Positions 26,911 to 35,712 of a stretch of 64,000 nucleotides of DNA are shown in pieces. The first letter of the stretch is position 1. Every line of letters starts with the position of its first letter. Origin of the DNA: Nocardioides flavescens (GTDB lineage: Bacteria > Actinomycetota > Actinomycetes > Propionibacteriales > Nocardioidaceae); the NCBI RefSeq assembly GCF_009823805.1, contig NZ_WUEK01000007.1:62001-126000 (forward strand), read 5' to 3'. Position numbers and translations under genes: made by a program. The notes beneath the pieces are model-generated. The model was not told the DNA's origin, made no database searches, and saw only the letters and a list, made by a program, of their open reading frames with translations.

Positions 26911-27300
26911 GTGCGGTTGGACCTGGTGACGCTGCTGGTGCTCGACCAGGACGAGGCGATCTCGTTCTTCACCGGAGCCCTCGGCTTCGAGGTCGCGGAG
27001 GACCGCGCCGACGTCGGCGGCGACGGCCGCACGAAGCGGTGGGTGGAGGTACGCCCGCCCGGCGGCGGCACCGGGCTGCTGCTCGCCCTGCCGAACGGCG
27101 CCAAGCAGCTCTCGCAGGTCGGCCGGCAGGCCGACGGGCGTGTGGGGTTCTTCCTGCGGGTCGAGGAGTTCGCGCCGGTCCACGAGAGGATGGTGGAGGC
27201 CGGGGTGGAGTTCCTCGAGCAGCCTCGCCACGAGGAGTACGGCACGGTCGCGGTCTTCCGCGACTGCTCGGGCAACCGCTGGGACCTGCTCGGCAGCTGA
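26911..27300 (+). CDS. VOC-family (glyoxalase/bleomycin-resistance fold) protein
   Basis: A 129-residue protein with two beta-alpha-beta-beta-beta modules: MRLDLVTLLVLDQDEAISFFTGALGFEV and FFLRVEEFAPVHERMVEAGVEF, closing with VAVFRDCSGNRWDLLGS, which carries the typical DPxGN-like turn. Metal-binding residues cannot be assigned with certainty. Members are lyases, dioxygenases or binding proteins; nearest actinobacterial relatives are generally annotated simply as VOC family. Single gene, likely leaderless. Confidence 0.88.
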   Translation: MRLDLVTLLVLDQDEAISFFTGALGFEVAEDRADVGGDGRTKRWVEVRPPGGGTGLLLALPNGAKQLSQVGRQADGRVGFFLRVEEFAPVHERMVEAGVEFLEQPRHEEYGTVAVFRDCSGNRWDLLGS

Positions 27301-27352
27301 GCGCCGCCGGCCGTCGTACGAGCACCCAACGCTCCACCAACGAGCGCGACCG

Positions 27353-27358
27353 TAGCCT
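27353..27358 (+). promoter_or_regulatory. -10 box of the MoxR-VWA-XdhC operon (leaderless)
   Basis: TAGCCT with 7 nt to the GTG at 27366. No ribosome binding site is present, which fixes the GTG at 27366 as the likely start. Confidence 0.6.
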
Positions 27359-27365
27359 GACTGGT

Positions 27366-28247
27366 GTGACCGACCTCGCTCCCGACTCCGCCGACGCGAT
27401 CGCCGCGCGCCTGCGGGAGACCGGCTACCTGTGCGACGACGCGTTGGCGACGGTGACGTTCCTGTCGTTGCGGATGCAGCGCCCGCTCCTGCTCGAGGGT
27501 GAGCCCGGCACCGGCAAGACGGCACTGGCCGAGGCGATCGCCCAGACGCTGGGGCTGCCGCTGGTGCGGCTGCAGTGCTACGAGGGCATCGACGCCACGC
27601 AGGCGCTCTACGACTGGGACTTCCCGCGTCAGATCCTGCACCTGCGCGCGCTCGAGGCGGCGGGCCGCGAGACCGACGTCGAGGAGGCCGAGAAGAGCCT
27701 CTACGACGAGCGGTTCCTGCTCGCCCGCCCGGTGCTGGCCGCTCTGCAGCAGAGCCCGGCGGTGCTGCTCGTGGACGAGGTGGACCGCGCCGACGACGAG
27801 TTCGAGGCGTTCCTGCTGGAGGTGCTGTCGACCTACCAGGTGAGCATCCCCGAGCTCGGCACGGTCGCGGCCACCACTCCGCCGGTCGTGGTGCTGACCT
27901 CCAACCGCACCCGCGAGCTGCACGACGCGCTCAAGCGGCGCTGCCTCTACCACTGGATCGACCACCCGGGCCTCGAGCGCGAGGTCCAGATCGTGCGCTC
28001 GCGGGCCCCCGAGGTCTCCGAGGCGCTCACCCGCCAGGTCGTCGGGGTCGTGCAGCAGCTGCGCGGGCTGGACCTGCAGAAGCCCCCGGGCGTCGCCGAG
28101 ACCCTCGACTGGGCCCGCGCGCTTGCGCACCTCGGCTCCACCACGCTCGACCTCGAGGCCAGCGCGCGCACGCTCGGCGCGCTGGTGAAGTACCGCGAGG
28201 ACGCGCTCAAGGTGCAGCAGGCCCTCGACCAGCTCCTGCGCCCGTGA
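27366..28247 (+). CDS. MoxR-family AAA+ ATPase, CoxD-like maturation factor
   Basis: A 293-residue AAA+ protein: Walker A GEPGTGKTALAEAIA, Walker B AVLLVDEVDRAD, sensor 1 VVLTSNRTRELHDALKRRCLYHW with an arginine finger. CoxD-type MoxR ATPases act with a VWA partner to insert or sulfurate the metal cluster of CO dehydrogenase and related molybdenum hydroxylases. The next gene, overlapping by GTGA, is that VWA partner, followed by an XdhC/CoxI protein, so the role in molybdenum enzyme maturation is well supported by context. Cytoplasmic. Confidence 0.9.
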   Translation: MTDLAPDSADAIAARLRETGYLCDDALATVTFLSLRMQRPLLLEGEPGTGKTALAEAIAQTLGLPLVRLQCYEGIDATQALYDWDFPRQILHLRALEAAGRETDVEEAEKSLYDERFLLARPVLAALQQSPAVLLVDEVDRADDEFEAFLLEVLSTYQVSIPELGTVAATTPPVVVLTSNRTRELHDALKRRCLYHWIDHPGLEREVQIVRSRAPEVSEALTRQVVGVVQQLRGLDLQKPPGVAETLDWARALAHLGSTTLDLEASARTLGALVKYREDALKVQQALDQLLRP

Positions 28248-29371
28248 CCTCGGCGCCGCTCCACCAGGCCGACGAGATCCTGCTCGGATTCACGCGGGCG
28301 CTGCGTGCCGCCGGGGTGCCGGTCACCTCCGACCGGGCCCAGACCTACCTCGCGGCGGCGGTGATCGTCGGCCTCGACGACGCGCGCGCGACGTACGACG
28401 CCGGTCGGGCGACGCTGTGCGCCTCGCCCGACGACCTGGTGCGCTACGACCAGGTGCACGAGGCCTACTTCAACTCCCGCGACGGGCTCCCGCGCCCGAG
28501 CGCGCCCGACGCCGCCGTGCCGACGTTCTCGGGGCTGCCGATGGGCGAGGACGACGGTGGCGCCGGCGACGACGCCGAACGCGAGACGATCCGGGCCGCC
28601 GCCAGCGACACCGAGGTGCTGCGCCACCGCGACGTGGCGTCGATGTCGGCCGCCGAGCGGCACCGGCTCGCCTCGATGCTGGCGACTCTGCGCCCGCGGC
28701 CCCCGCGCCGGCGCACCGCCCGGCATCGGCGCTGGCACCGCGGCCAGGTCGACGCCGCCCGCACCCTGCGGGCGTCGCTGCGCCAGATGGGCGAGCCCGC
28801 GACCGTCGCCTGGCGCCGCCGCGCGACCAAGCCACGCCGGGTCGTGCTGCTGCTCGACGTGTCCGGCTCGATGAGCGGCTACGCCGACGCGCTGCTGCGC
28901 CTCGCTCACCGCCTCACCCAGGGCCTCGCAGCCGAGGGCGGGACGGTCGAGACGTTCACCGTCGGCACCCGGCTCACCCACCTCACCCGCGCGATGCGCG
29001 GGCGCGACGCCGAGCGCGCGATGGTCGCCGCGGGTGAGACCGTGCCCGACTGGTCCGGCGGCACCCGCCTGGGCGAGACGCTGCGCATCTTCCTCGACCG
29101 GTGGGGCCAGCGCGGCACGGCCCGGGGCGCGGTCGTCGTGGTGTTCAGCGACGGTTGGGAGCGCGGCGACGCGGCCCTGCTCGGCGAGCAGATGGCGCGG
29201 CTCCACCGGGTCGCGCACCGCGTCGTGTGGGTCAACCCGCACCGCGGCAAGGTGGGCTACGAGCCCGTGCAGCAGGGCGTGCTCGCCGCGCTGCCGCACG
29301 TCGACGACTTCGTCGCGGGGCACTCGCTCGCGACCTACGCCGAGCTGGTGGAGGTGATCGCCCGTGCGTGA
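28244..29371 (+). CDS. VWA-domain protein, CoxE-like maturation factor
   Basis: A 375-residue protein. The C-terminal half is a von Willebrand A domain with the metal-ion-dependent adhesion site DVSGSMSGYADALL and the later WSGGTRLGETL and VVVFSDGWERGD. The N-terminal half is helical with an Arg-rich stretch (RPRPPRRRTARHRRWHRGQV). Pairs with the MoxR ATPase upstream (GTGA overlap), as CoxE does with CoxD. The stop overlaps the XdhC-like gene by 8 bp. Cytoplasmic, no signal peptide. Confidence 0.9.
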   Translation: MTSAPLHQADEILLGFTRALRAAGVPVTSDRAQTYLAAAVIVGLDDARATYDAGRATLCASPDDLVRYDQVHEAYFNSRDGLPRPSAPDAAVPTFSGLPMGEDDGGAGDDAERETIRAAASDTEVLRHRDVASMSAAERHRLASMLATLRPRPPRRRTARHRRWHRGQVDAARTLRASLRQMGEPATVAWRRRATKPRRVVLLLDVSGSMSGYADALLRLAHRLTQGLAAEGGTVETFTVGTRLTHLTRAMRGRDAERAMVAAGETVPDWSGGTRLGETLRIFLDRWGQRGTARGAVVVVFSDGWERGDAALLGEQMARLHRVAHRVVWVNPHRGKVGYEPVQQGVLAALPHVDDFVAGHSLATYAELVEVIARA

Positions 29372-30500
29372 CGTGCTGCCCGAGCTGATGAGGTGGTGGG
29401 AGGCCGGCGAGACCGTCGGCGTCGGCACCGTGGTGGCGACCTTCCAGTCCGCACCCCGCCCCGCCGGAGCTTCGATGCTGGTCGGACCCGACGAGACCGC
29501 CGTCGGCTCGGTGTCGGGCGGCTGCGTCGAGGGCGCGGTCTACACCCTCGCCCAGGAGGTCGTGGCATCCGGGGAGCCGGTCCTGCAGCGCTACGGCGTG
29601 TCCGACGACGACGCGTTCGCGGTCGGGCTGACCTGCGGCGGCATCCTCGACGTCTACGTCGAGAAGGTCTCGCGCGAGACCTTCCCCGAGCTCGGCGAGG
29701 TCGCCGCCGACGTCGAGGCCGGGCGCCCGGTCGCGCTCGCCACCGTCATCGAGCACCCCGACCCGGCGTGGCTGGGACGGCGGGTCGTCGTACGCCCCGA
29801 CGACGAGGTCGCGGGCTCCATCGGCTCGCCGCGCGCCGACGACGCCGTCCGCGACGACGCGCTCGGGCTCCTCGCCGCCGGCCACAACGCGACGCTGACC
29901 TACGGCCCCGACGGCGAACGCCGCGGCGAAGGCATGCGGGTCTTCGTCTGGGCCTTCGCACCCAAGCCGCGGCTGCTGGTCTTCGGCGCGATCGACTTCG
30001 CGGCCGCGGTGGCCCGGGTCGGCGCCTTCCTGGGCTACCACGTCACGGTCTGTGACGCCCGCCCCGTCTTCGCCACCGCCAGCCGCTTCCCCGAGGCCGA
30101 CGAGGTGGTCGTCGACTGGCCCCACCGCTACCTCACCGCCGAGGCCGAGGCCGGGCGCATCGACCCCCGCACGGTCGTCACCGTGCTGACGCACGACCCC
30201 AAGTTCGACGTACCCCTGCTCGAGGTCGCGCTGCGGATGCCCGAGATCGCGTACGTCGGGGCGATGGGCTCGCGGCGCACCCACGAGGACCGGCTCGAGC
30301 GGCTGCGCGAGGTGGGGCTCAGCGACGAGGAGATCGCCCGGCTCTCCAGCCCCATCGGCCTCGATCTCGGTGCTCGCACGCCCGAGGAGACCGCGATCTC
30401 CATCGCCGCCGAGATCATCGCCGGTCGCTGGGGCGGCTCCGGGCGACGGCTCGCCGCCACCGACGGGCGCATCCACGGCGAGACGAACCCGCTGGCGTAG
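29364..30500 (+). CDS. XdhC/CoxI-family molybdenum enzyme maturation protein
   Basis: A 378-residue protein with the N-terminal XdhC/CoxI domain (GTVVATFQSAPRPAGASM, then GSVSGGCVEGAVY with the conserved cysteine, and GLTCGGILDVYVE) and a C-terminal Rossmann domain (LLVFGAIDFAAAVARVGAFL, then VVTVLTHDPKFDVPLL, YVGAMGSRRTHEDRL). XdhC binds molybdenum cofactor, protects it and helps its sulfuration before insertion into the apoenzyme. GTG start 7 bp inside the end of the VWA gene. Third gene of the maturation operon. Confidence 0.92.
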   Translation: MRDVLPELMRWWEAGETVGVGTVVATFQSAPRPAGASMLVGPDETAVGSVSGGCVEGAVYTLAQEVVASGEPVLQRYGVSDDDAFAVGLTCGGILDVYVEKVSRETFPELGEVAADVEAGRPVALATVIEHPDPAWLGRRVVVRPDDEVAGSIGSPRADDAVRDDALGLLAAGHNATLTYGPDGERRGEGMRVFVWAFAPKPRLLVFGAIDFAAAVARVGAFLGYHVTVCDARPVFATASRFPEADEVVVDWPHRYLTAEAEAGRIDPRTVVTVLTHDPKFDVPLLEVALRMPEIAYVGAMGSRRTHEDRLERLREVGLSDEEIARLSSPIGLDLGARTPEETAISIAAEIIAGRWGGSGRRLAATDGRIHGETNPLA

Positions 30501-30511
30501 TCCGGCCGGGA

Positions 30512-30587
30512 GTGGTTTCGAGACAGGACTTCGTCCTTCCTCAACCACCGCTGGTCGAGGAGGTCGTGCAACGACCGGCTGGAACCA
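30512..30587 (+). repeat. Intergenic hairpin repeats, two copies
   Basis: An inverted copy at 30512-30549 with inner stem AGGACTTCGTCCT and a degenerate direct copy at 30551-30587 whose inner stem is GGTCGTGCAACGACC, a different sequence that still pairs. Located just after the XdhC-like gene. Confidence 0.8.
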
Positions 30588-30620
30588 TCGGCCCTTGCAC
30601 CGGTGGCGGAGACTGACGAG

Positions 30621-31667
30621 GTGAGAGAGGTCGGACGCCGCGCGCTGCTCGGGGCGGTGCCGGCGGTGGCGCTGGTCGGGTGCACCGGCGACGCGGACTC
30701 GCCGGACGCCGTACGCACGCCGAGCGGATCGCCCACGGCGACCTCGGCGGCGCCGTCGGCGACACCCGCGCCCACCCCGACCGAGACACCGCTGCCGGAG
30801 GTGCGCGACCCGCTGTCGCTCCCGGCGCTGATGCGTCAGCCCCCGGACGGAGGTCGGGTGCGGGTGCTGCGCACCGAGGTCGAGACCGACGACTACACGC
30901 GAGAGCAGGTGACCTACCGCAGCGACGACCTCACCGTGTCCGGGGTGCTGCTGCGCCCGCGGGGGAGGGGGCCGTTCCCGGCGGTGGTGCTCAACCACGG
31001 CTACATCGAGCCGTCGGTCTACGTCACCGGCCAAGGGCTGGCCCGCGAGCAGGACGCGCTGGCCCGCGCGGGGTTCGTCGTGCTGCACACCGACTACCGC
31101 GGCCACGCTGCCTCCGACCCGGTGCGCCCGCTCGAGCGCGAGACGCGGCTGGGCTACACGCGTGACGCGATCAACGCCGTGGCCGCGCTGCGGTCCCTGC
31201 CGTACGTCGACGGGTCCCGCGTCGCGATGCTCGGCCGCTCGATGGGTGGCGGGGTCACGATGAACGCCCTGGTCACCCAGCCCGGCCTGGTGCGGGCCGC
31301 GGTGATCTACGCGTCGGTGAGCTCGCGCTTCCTCGACAACGTCGAGCAGTTCACCCGTCCGGGACGGCCCGAGGCGGTGGACGCTCTCTACGACCGGTTC
31401 GGCACCCCGGCCCGCGCTCCGCAGGCCTACCGCGACCTGTCGGCCCGCGCGTACTTCGACCGCATCACCGAGCCGGTGCTCGCCCACCACGGCACCGTCG
31501 ACGGCACCTGCCCGCCGGAGTGGGCGCGCACCACCCAGCGGCTGATGCGCCGCGCCGGGGTCGACGCCCGGCTGCGCTGGTGGCCGGGGGAGGACCACGC
31601 CTTCTACGCGCGCTGGCAGGATTCCATGGACCAGACGATCCGGTTCCTGCGCCGACGGATGGCCTGA
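30621..31667 (+). CDS. Alpha/beta hydrolase lipoprotein (S9/dienelactone hydrolase-like)
   Basis: A 348-residue protein starting at GTG 30621 with a lipoprotein signal (MREVGRRALLGAVPAVALVGC; the cysteine is residue 21). A Ser/Thr/Pro/Ala-rich linker follows. The catalytic domain has the nucleophile elbow GRSMGGGVTMN, the oxyanion region VVLNHGYIEP, and the late histidine GEDHAFY. This is the prolyl oligopeptidase-like/dienelactone hydrolase fold; the substrate is unknown and it acts outside the membrane. An in-frame GTG at 30603 would add six residues before the Arg pair and is less likely. Confidence 0.87.
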   Translation: MREVGRRALLGAVPAVALVGCTGDADSPDAVRTPSGSPTATSAAPSATPAPTPTETPLPEVRDPLSLPALMRQPPDGGRVRVLRTEVETDDYTREQVTYRSDDLTVSGVLLRPRGRGPFPAVVLNHGYIEPSVYVTGQGLAREQDALARAGFVVLHTDYRGHAASDPVRPLERETRLGYTRDAINAVAALRSLPYVDGSRVAMLGRSMGGGVTMNALVTQPGLVRAAVIYASVSSRFLDNVEQFTRPGRPEAVDALYDRFGTPARAPQAYRDLSARAYFDRITEPVLAHHGTVDGTCPPEWARTTQRLMRRAGVDARLRWWPGEDHAFYARWQDSMDQTIRFLRRRMA

Positions 31668-31702
31668 CCCCGCGGGTGTGACCCGGGTCACCTGGACCGG
31701 GT

Positions 31703-31708
31703 TAGGCT
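31703..31708 (+). promoter_or_regulatory. -10 box of the GAF regulator gene (leaderless)
   Basis: TAGGCT, 6 nt before the GTG at 31715, without Shine-Dalgarno. Confidence 0.6.
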
Positions 31709-31714
31709 CGGGCC

Positions 31715-32956
31715 GTGGCCCGGATGCAGCTCAGCGCGAAGCGGCAGGACACCGTCAAGGCCTGGACCAGTTTCGTCGAGCACGGCGACGCCGTCGAGGA
31801 CGTCGTGCGCCCGGAGATCCTGTCGAGCTGGACGCGCAGCGAGGCGGCGGTGACCGCCGACGTGAAGGAGGCGCCGCTCGTCGACGAGTCCGAGATCGCT
31901 TCCATCTGGCGCGACTCGCCCCTGCAGACCGCCGTCGAGCGGGTCGAGTCGGAGCTGCGCGAGACCGCCCTCGACGGCGACCTCGTCATCGCCGTCACCG
32001 ACGCCGACACCCGGATCCTCTGGACCTACGGCGGACGAGTGATGCGGCGCAAGGCCGAGACGGTCAACTTCGTCGCGGGCGGCCGCTGGGACGACGAGTC
32101 GGTCGGCACCAACGCGCTCGACCTCGCCAACCGGCTCGAGCAGCCGGCGATGGTCTTCAGCGCCGAGCACTACGCCGCGATCGTGCACAACTGGGTCTGC
32201 TGGGCCGCACCCGTGCACGACCCCGTGACCGGCGCCAAGCTCGGCGTCATCGACCTCTCGACCACCTGGGACCGCACCCACCCCATCGGCCTCGCGACCG
32301 CCCGCGTCATGGCGCGCCTCATCGAGTCCGCGATGCCGCGCTCGGCCCACCACCCCTCGGCCCTCGTCGAGGAGACCCGCACCCCGGGGCTGGTCATGAC
32401 CCTGCTCGGCACCGCCGAGACCTGGCTCGACGGGCAGCGGCTGCTGCTCAACCGCCGCCAGACCGAGGTGCTCGCCCTCCTCGCGCTGCACCCCGGCGGC
32501 CTCTCGCTGGAGCAGCTGCACGCGATGGTCTACGGCGACCAGGCGATCACGTTCTCCACGCTGAAGGCCGAGGTGTCCCACCTGCGCCACGCCCTCGGCG
32601 GCCAGCTCGGCTCGCGGCCCTACCGCCTCCTCATGCCGGTCGAGACCGACGTGGAGCACGTCCTCGCGCTGCTGCGTCGCGGTGAGGTGGGCGCGGCCGT
32701 CGACGCCTACGGCGGCGACCTGCTGCCGGGCACCAACTCGCCCGCGCTCAACGAGCTCGCGGAGTACGTCGCCGTCGCCCTGCGCGAGGCGCTGCTCGCC
32801 TCGCCCCAGCCCGACGCGGTGGTGCGCTACAGCGAGCTCGCGCCGTACGACTCCGAGGTGCTCGAGGTCTGCCTCGCCTCCCTGGAGCGGATCGGCGGCC
32901 GCCCGCACCCCGCGGTCCCGCTGCTCAAGGGACGCCTCGCGGTCGCGCAGCGCTGA
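31715..32956 (+). CDS. GAF-domain transcriptional regulator
   Basis: A 413-residue cytoplasmic protein. Residues about 60-210 form a GAF sensor domain as in AcoR-type activators (ESVGTNALDLANRLEQPAMV and GVIDLSTTWDRTHP). The sigma-54 AAA+ domain of AcoR is missing. A winged-helix-like output region lies at about 235-310 (LLLNRRQTEVLALLALHPGG, then TFSTLKAEVSHLRHALGG), resembling OmpR/SARP-type DNA-binding domains, followed by a helical tail. Such proteins are common in actinobacteria next to aldehyde and alcohol dehydrogenase genes. Here it stands between the molybdenum enzyme maturation genes and the subunit genes, so it may control them (inference). Confidence 0.83.
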   Translation: MARMQLSAKRQDTVKAWTSFVEHGDAVEDVVRPEILSSWTRSEAAVTADVKEAPLVDESEIASIWRDSPLQTAVERVESELRETALDGDLVIAVTDADTRILWTYGGRVMRRKAETVNFVAGGRWDDESVGTNALDLANRLEQPAMVFSAEHYAAIVHNWVCWAAPVHDPVTGAKLGVIDLSTTWDRTHPIGLATARVMARLIESAMPRSAHHPSALVEETRTPGLVMTLLGTAETWLDGQRLLLNRRQTEVLALLALHPGGLSLEQLHAMVYGDQAITFSTLKAEVSHLRHALGGQLGSRPYRLLMPVETDVEHVLALLRRGEVGAAVDAYGGDLLPGTNSPALNELAEYVAVALREALLASPQPDAVVRYSELAPYDSEVLEVCLASLERIGGRPHPAVPLLKGRLAVAQR

Positions 32957-33062
32957 AGGCGGGTCATCGCACCCGCAGGTCAGGACCGTCGTCCGTGGGG
33001 GACAGGACGGCGGGCTCCCTAGCGTCGCGGCGTCCACCTGACGCAGACCACGGGAGAACCCC

Positions 33063-34574
33063 ATGTCCACCGCCCCTCGCCGCACCGTCGCGGCGCTCGC
33101 ACCTCTGACCCTGGGGCTGACCGCGCTCGCCCTGCCGCTGACCGCAGCACCGGCCCACGCCGAGGTCGTCGACACCGCCCCGCCGGTCGTGACGGTCAAG
33201 GTGCCCGACGTCGACGGCAGCAACGGGTGGTACAGGACCCACCCCACCGTGAAGATCTCGTCGCGCGACCTGAGCGGCATCGACGCCGAGGCCTCCAGCA
33301 TCACCGTGAGCGGCGCCGTCGAGCGCAGCCTCGGCGTCGACGGCATCGGTGCCGCGTCGGTCGTGCTCGACGCGGACGGTGCCAGCACGGTCTCCTGGGA
33401 GATCCACGACCGGGAGGGCAACGTCGCGCAGGGCTCTCGGGTGCTCTCCGTCGACACCACCGCGCCGATCCCGACCCTGAACGTCGTGGGAGGCACGACG
33501 GTGGCCCGCGTCGGCGACCAGGTCGCGTTCACCCTGCGGTGCGACGAGGCGACCTCCGGGGTGGCGGAGTGCGTCACCGGCGGAGACCTGCACGGCGGCA
33601 GCGCCGAAGGCGTCCTGATCGACACCCGCACCCCCGGTGACAAGACGGTCTACGTCAGGGCGACGGACAACGCCGGCAACACCGCAACGACCACCCGGAC
33701 CGTCCACGTCGTGGCCACCGGGGACCGACCCGTCGTCACCTTCGACGCACTGGCGCCCAACGGCAGCAACGGGTGGTACCGCACGCCGGCGAGCGTCACC
33801 GCCCGCGCCACCCCCACCGACGCCAAGGCGACGATCGACACCACGTCGATCGGCTACGCCGGCGAGGGCGCCATGACCGCCAAGGGCAGCAGCGCCAACA
33901 TCCTGGTCCGGCGCGAGGGCACCACGCCCGTGACCGGCTCGACCGTCGACGTCCTGGGCCAGACCGGCACCGCGACCGTCACCGTCAAGGTCGACACCGT
34001 CGCTCCGTCCATCACGGCGCCCGCCCTGCCCGCCTCCGTCGTCCAGGGCACCCGGGTCTCCGTCGCCCCGTCCTGCGCCGACGCGACCTCGGGTGTCGCC
34101 GAGTGCGTGCTCACGGACGGCGTGGCCAGCGGCCTGCTGGACACCGCGCAGGCAGGCACCCGGTCGGTCAAGGGCTACGCCCTCGACGCCGCCGGCAACC
34201 GCACCGCCTTCGAAGGGTCGTACGTCGTCACCCCGGCCAGCCAGAGCGGCACCGGCACCGGCACCGGCACCGGGACCGGCACGGGCACCGGCACCGGGAC
34301 CGGCGCGGTGAAGACCGCGACCGTGTCGGGCTCGGCGAAGGTCACGGGCAGGAAGGCCACGCTCACGCTCGCCACCGTCAACGCTCCAGCCGGCGCCCAG
34401 GTCGTCGTCCGGGACGGGTCCAAGGTCGTCGCCACCGGTGTGGTGGGGGCCGGCGGCAAGGTCAAGCTCGTCGCCAAGGGCCTGAAGCGCGGGAAGCACA
34501 AGCTCGCGGTGACGGTCTCCGCCACCGCCACGAGCACCGCCGCCACCACCGTGGTCAAGGTCCGCATCCGCTGA
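33063..34574 (+). CDS. Secreted protein with Ig-like repeats and a Gly-Thr linker
   Basis: A 503-residue exported protein with a signal peptide ending at TAAPAHAEV. The mature part contains repeated units: NGSNGWYRT occurs twice and ATSGVAECV occurs twice, marking at least two related Ig-like modules of the kind found in actinobacterial surface proteins. A Gly-Thr dipeptide repeat of nine units follows, then a C-terminal beta-sandwich domain (AKVTGRKATLTLATVNAPAG). No catalytic motif and no sorting signal are seen. Likely a wall-associated or released structural protein. A perfect hairpin follows 22 bp after the stop. Confidence 0.85.
   Translation: MSTAPRRTVAALAPLTLGLTALALPLTAAPAHAEVVDTAPPVVTVKVPDVDGSNGWYRTHPTVKISSRDLSGIDAEASSITVSGAVERSLGVDGIGAASVVLDADGASTVSWEIHDREGNVAQGSRVLSVDTTAPIPTLNVVGGTTVARVGDQVAFTLRCDEATSGVAECVTGGDLHGGSAEGVLIDTRTPGDKTVYVRATDNAGNTATTTRTVHVVATGDRPVVTFDALAPNGSNGWYRTPASVTARATPTDAKATIDTTSIGYAGEGAMTAKGSSANILVRREGTTPVTGSTVDVLGQTGTATVTVKVDTVAPSITAPALPASVVQGTRVSVAPSCADATSGVAECVLTDGVASGLLDTAQAGTRSVKGYALDAAGNRTAFEGSYVVTPASQSGTGTGTGTGTGTGTGTGTGAVKTATVSGSAKVTGRKATLTLATVNAPAGAQVVVRDGSKVVATGVVGAGGKVKLVAKGLKRGKHKLAVTVSATATSTAATTVVKVRIR
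34248..34301 (+). repeat. In-frame hexanucleotide microsatellite
   Basis: Nine consecutive GGC/GGG-ACC/ACG units encode (Gly-Thr)9. Length changes by whole units would keep the frame, so the linker length can vary between strains. Confidence 0.9.
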
Positions 34575-34595
34575 TCCCCTCTCCACCCCCGAGAC

Positions 34596-34631
34596 CCGCC
34601 CGGTCGCGCACCTCCCAGCGCGACCGGGCGG
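34596..34631 (+). terminator. Strong hairpin terminator
   Basis: A perfect 14-bp stem (CCGCCCGGTCGCGC and GCGCGACCGGGCGG) with an 8-nt loop, 22 bp after the stop of the secreted Ig-like protein. Confidence 0.88.
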
Positions 34632-34659
34632 TGCCACGTCCGGGCCAGAACACCCTCGG

Positions 34660-34665
34660 TAGCCT
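34660..34665 (+). promoter_or_regulatory. -10 box of the SDR-like fragment gene (leaderless)
   Basis: TAGCCT with 7 nt to the GTG at 34673. Confidence 0.5.
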
Positions 34666-34672
34666 CGCGACG

Positions 34673-35116
34673 GTGGAGCTGCGCTACGCCCTCGCGGTCG
34701 TCACCGGCGCCGGGGACGGGCTGGGCCGCGAGCTGGCGGTGGCGCTGTCGCGGCGCGGGGCGGCGGTGCTCGCGGTCGACCCCGACCTCGGTGCCGCCGA
34801 GAAGACGGTGTCGCTCGTGCGCCGGGCCCGGGTGACCGGCTGGGCCCACCAGGGCGGCACCGACGACGAGACCGACGTCCACCTGCTCGCCGCCCGCGCG
34901 CTCGACCTGGGCGGCGCCGACGTGCTCGTCGACGCCCGGCCCGGGGCGGCCTCCGACCTGCTCGAGACCCTCGTGCGCGACGCGCTCGACCTGCGTCGTG
35001 GCGTACGCCGGCACCCCGGTGGCGTCGTACGGATCGGGCGGGACGTGCCCGCGGCAGGGGGCTCCTCCGACACGTGTCGACGGGTCCTCGACGCACTGAC
35101 CTCGACGACAACCTAG
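34673..35116 (+). CDS. Short SDR-like Rossmann protein, lacks the catalytic half
   Basis: A 147-residue protein that starts like a short-chain dehydrogenase ([20 protein letters not shown], with the TGxxxGxG cofactor motif) and keeps the second beta strand (AAVLAVDPD) and the DVLVDARP segment at the NNAG position. It ends before any YxxxK catalytic motif. Full SDRs are about 250 residues, so this is either a truncated remnant or a small nucleotide-binding protein. It has a good -10 box and lies 60 bp before the molybdenum hydroxylase subunits on the same strand. Similar short SDR-like genes precede form II Cox operons only by context here; I have no function to offer. Confidence 0.6.
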   Translation: MELRYALAVVTGAGDGLGRELAVALSRRGAAVLAVDPDLGAAEKTVSLVRRARVTGWAHQGGTDDETDVHLLAARALDLGGADVLVDARPGAASDLLETLVRDALDLRRGVRRHPGGVVRIGRDVPAAGGSSDTCRRVLDALTSTTT

Positions 35117-35175
35117 GACCAACCCGGCGCACCTACCGTGACCCGCACCACACCGTCACACGCAAGGGAGCGCCC

Positions 35176-35712
35176 ATGACGCGGATCAGCCTCACCGTCG
35201 ACGGACGGAAGGTCGTCGACGACGTCGAACCCCGCATGCTGCTCGTGCAGTACCTGCGCGAGAAGCTCGGCAAGACCGGCACGGTCGTCGGCTGCGACAC
35301 CAGCAACTGCGGTGCGTGCACCGTCCACCTCGACGGCACCAGCGTGAAGTCGTGCAACGTGCTCGCGGTGCAGGCCGAGGGCAGCGAGGTCACGACGATC
35401 GAGGGCCTCGCGCAGGACGGCCAGCTGCACCCGGTGCAGGAGGCGTTCCGCGAGTGCCACGGCCTGCAGTGCGGCTACTGCACGCCCGGGATGATCATGC
35501 AGAGCGTCGACCTGCTCAAGGAGAACCCGTCGCCGACCGAGGAGGAGATCCGCCTCGGGCTCGAGGGCAACCTGTGCCGCTGCACGGGCTACCACAACAT
35601 CGTCAAGGCCGTGCAGTACGCCGCGGAGCACGGCGGCTCGACCGGCGTCTCCGCCGCCACCCCGGCCGACGTCGAGGCGAGCGAGCCCCAGGAGACGGGA
35701 GCTCACGTATGA
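35176..35712 (+). CDS. Molybdenum hydroxylase small subunit, 2x[2Fe-2S] (CoxS-like)
   Basis: A 178-residue protein with the plant-type ferredoxin cluster motif ([16 protein letters not shown] and later SC) and the second helical cluster domain ([17 protein letters not shown] and [18 protein letters not shown]). It passes electrons from the molybdenum site to the FAD subunit. ATG start with AAGGGAG 6 nt upstream. Its stop overlaps the ATG of the large subunit (ATGA). The acidic, Ala-rich tail after residue 155 is longer than in most members. Confidence 0.93.
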   Translation: MTRISLTVDGRKVVDDVEPRMLLVQYLREKLGKTGTVVGCDTSNCGACTVHLDGTSVKSCNVLAVQAEGSEVTTIEGLAQDGQLHPVQEAFRECHGLQCGYCTPGMIMQSVDLLKENPSPTEEEIRLGLEGNLCRCTGYHNIVKAVQYAAEHGGSTGVSAATPADVEASEPQETGAHV

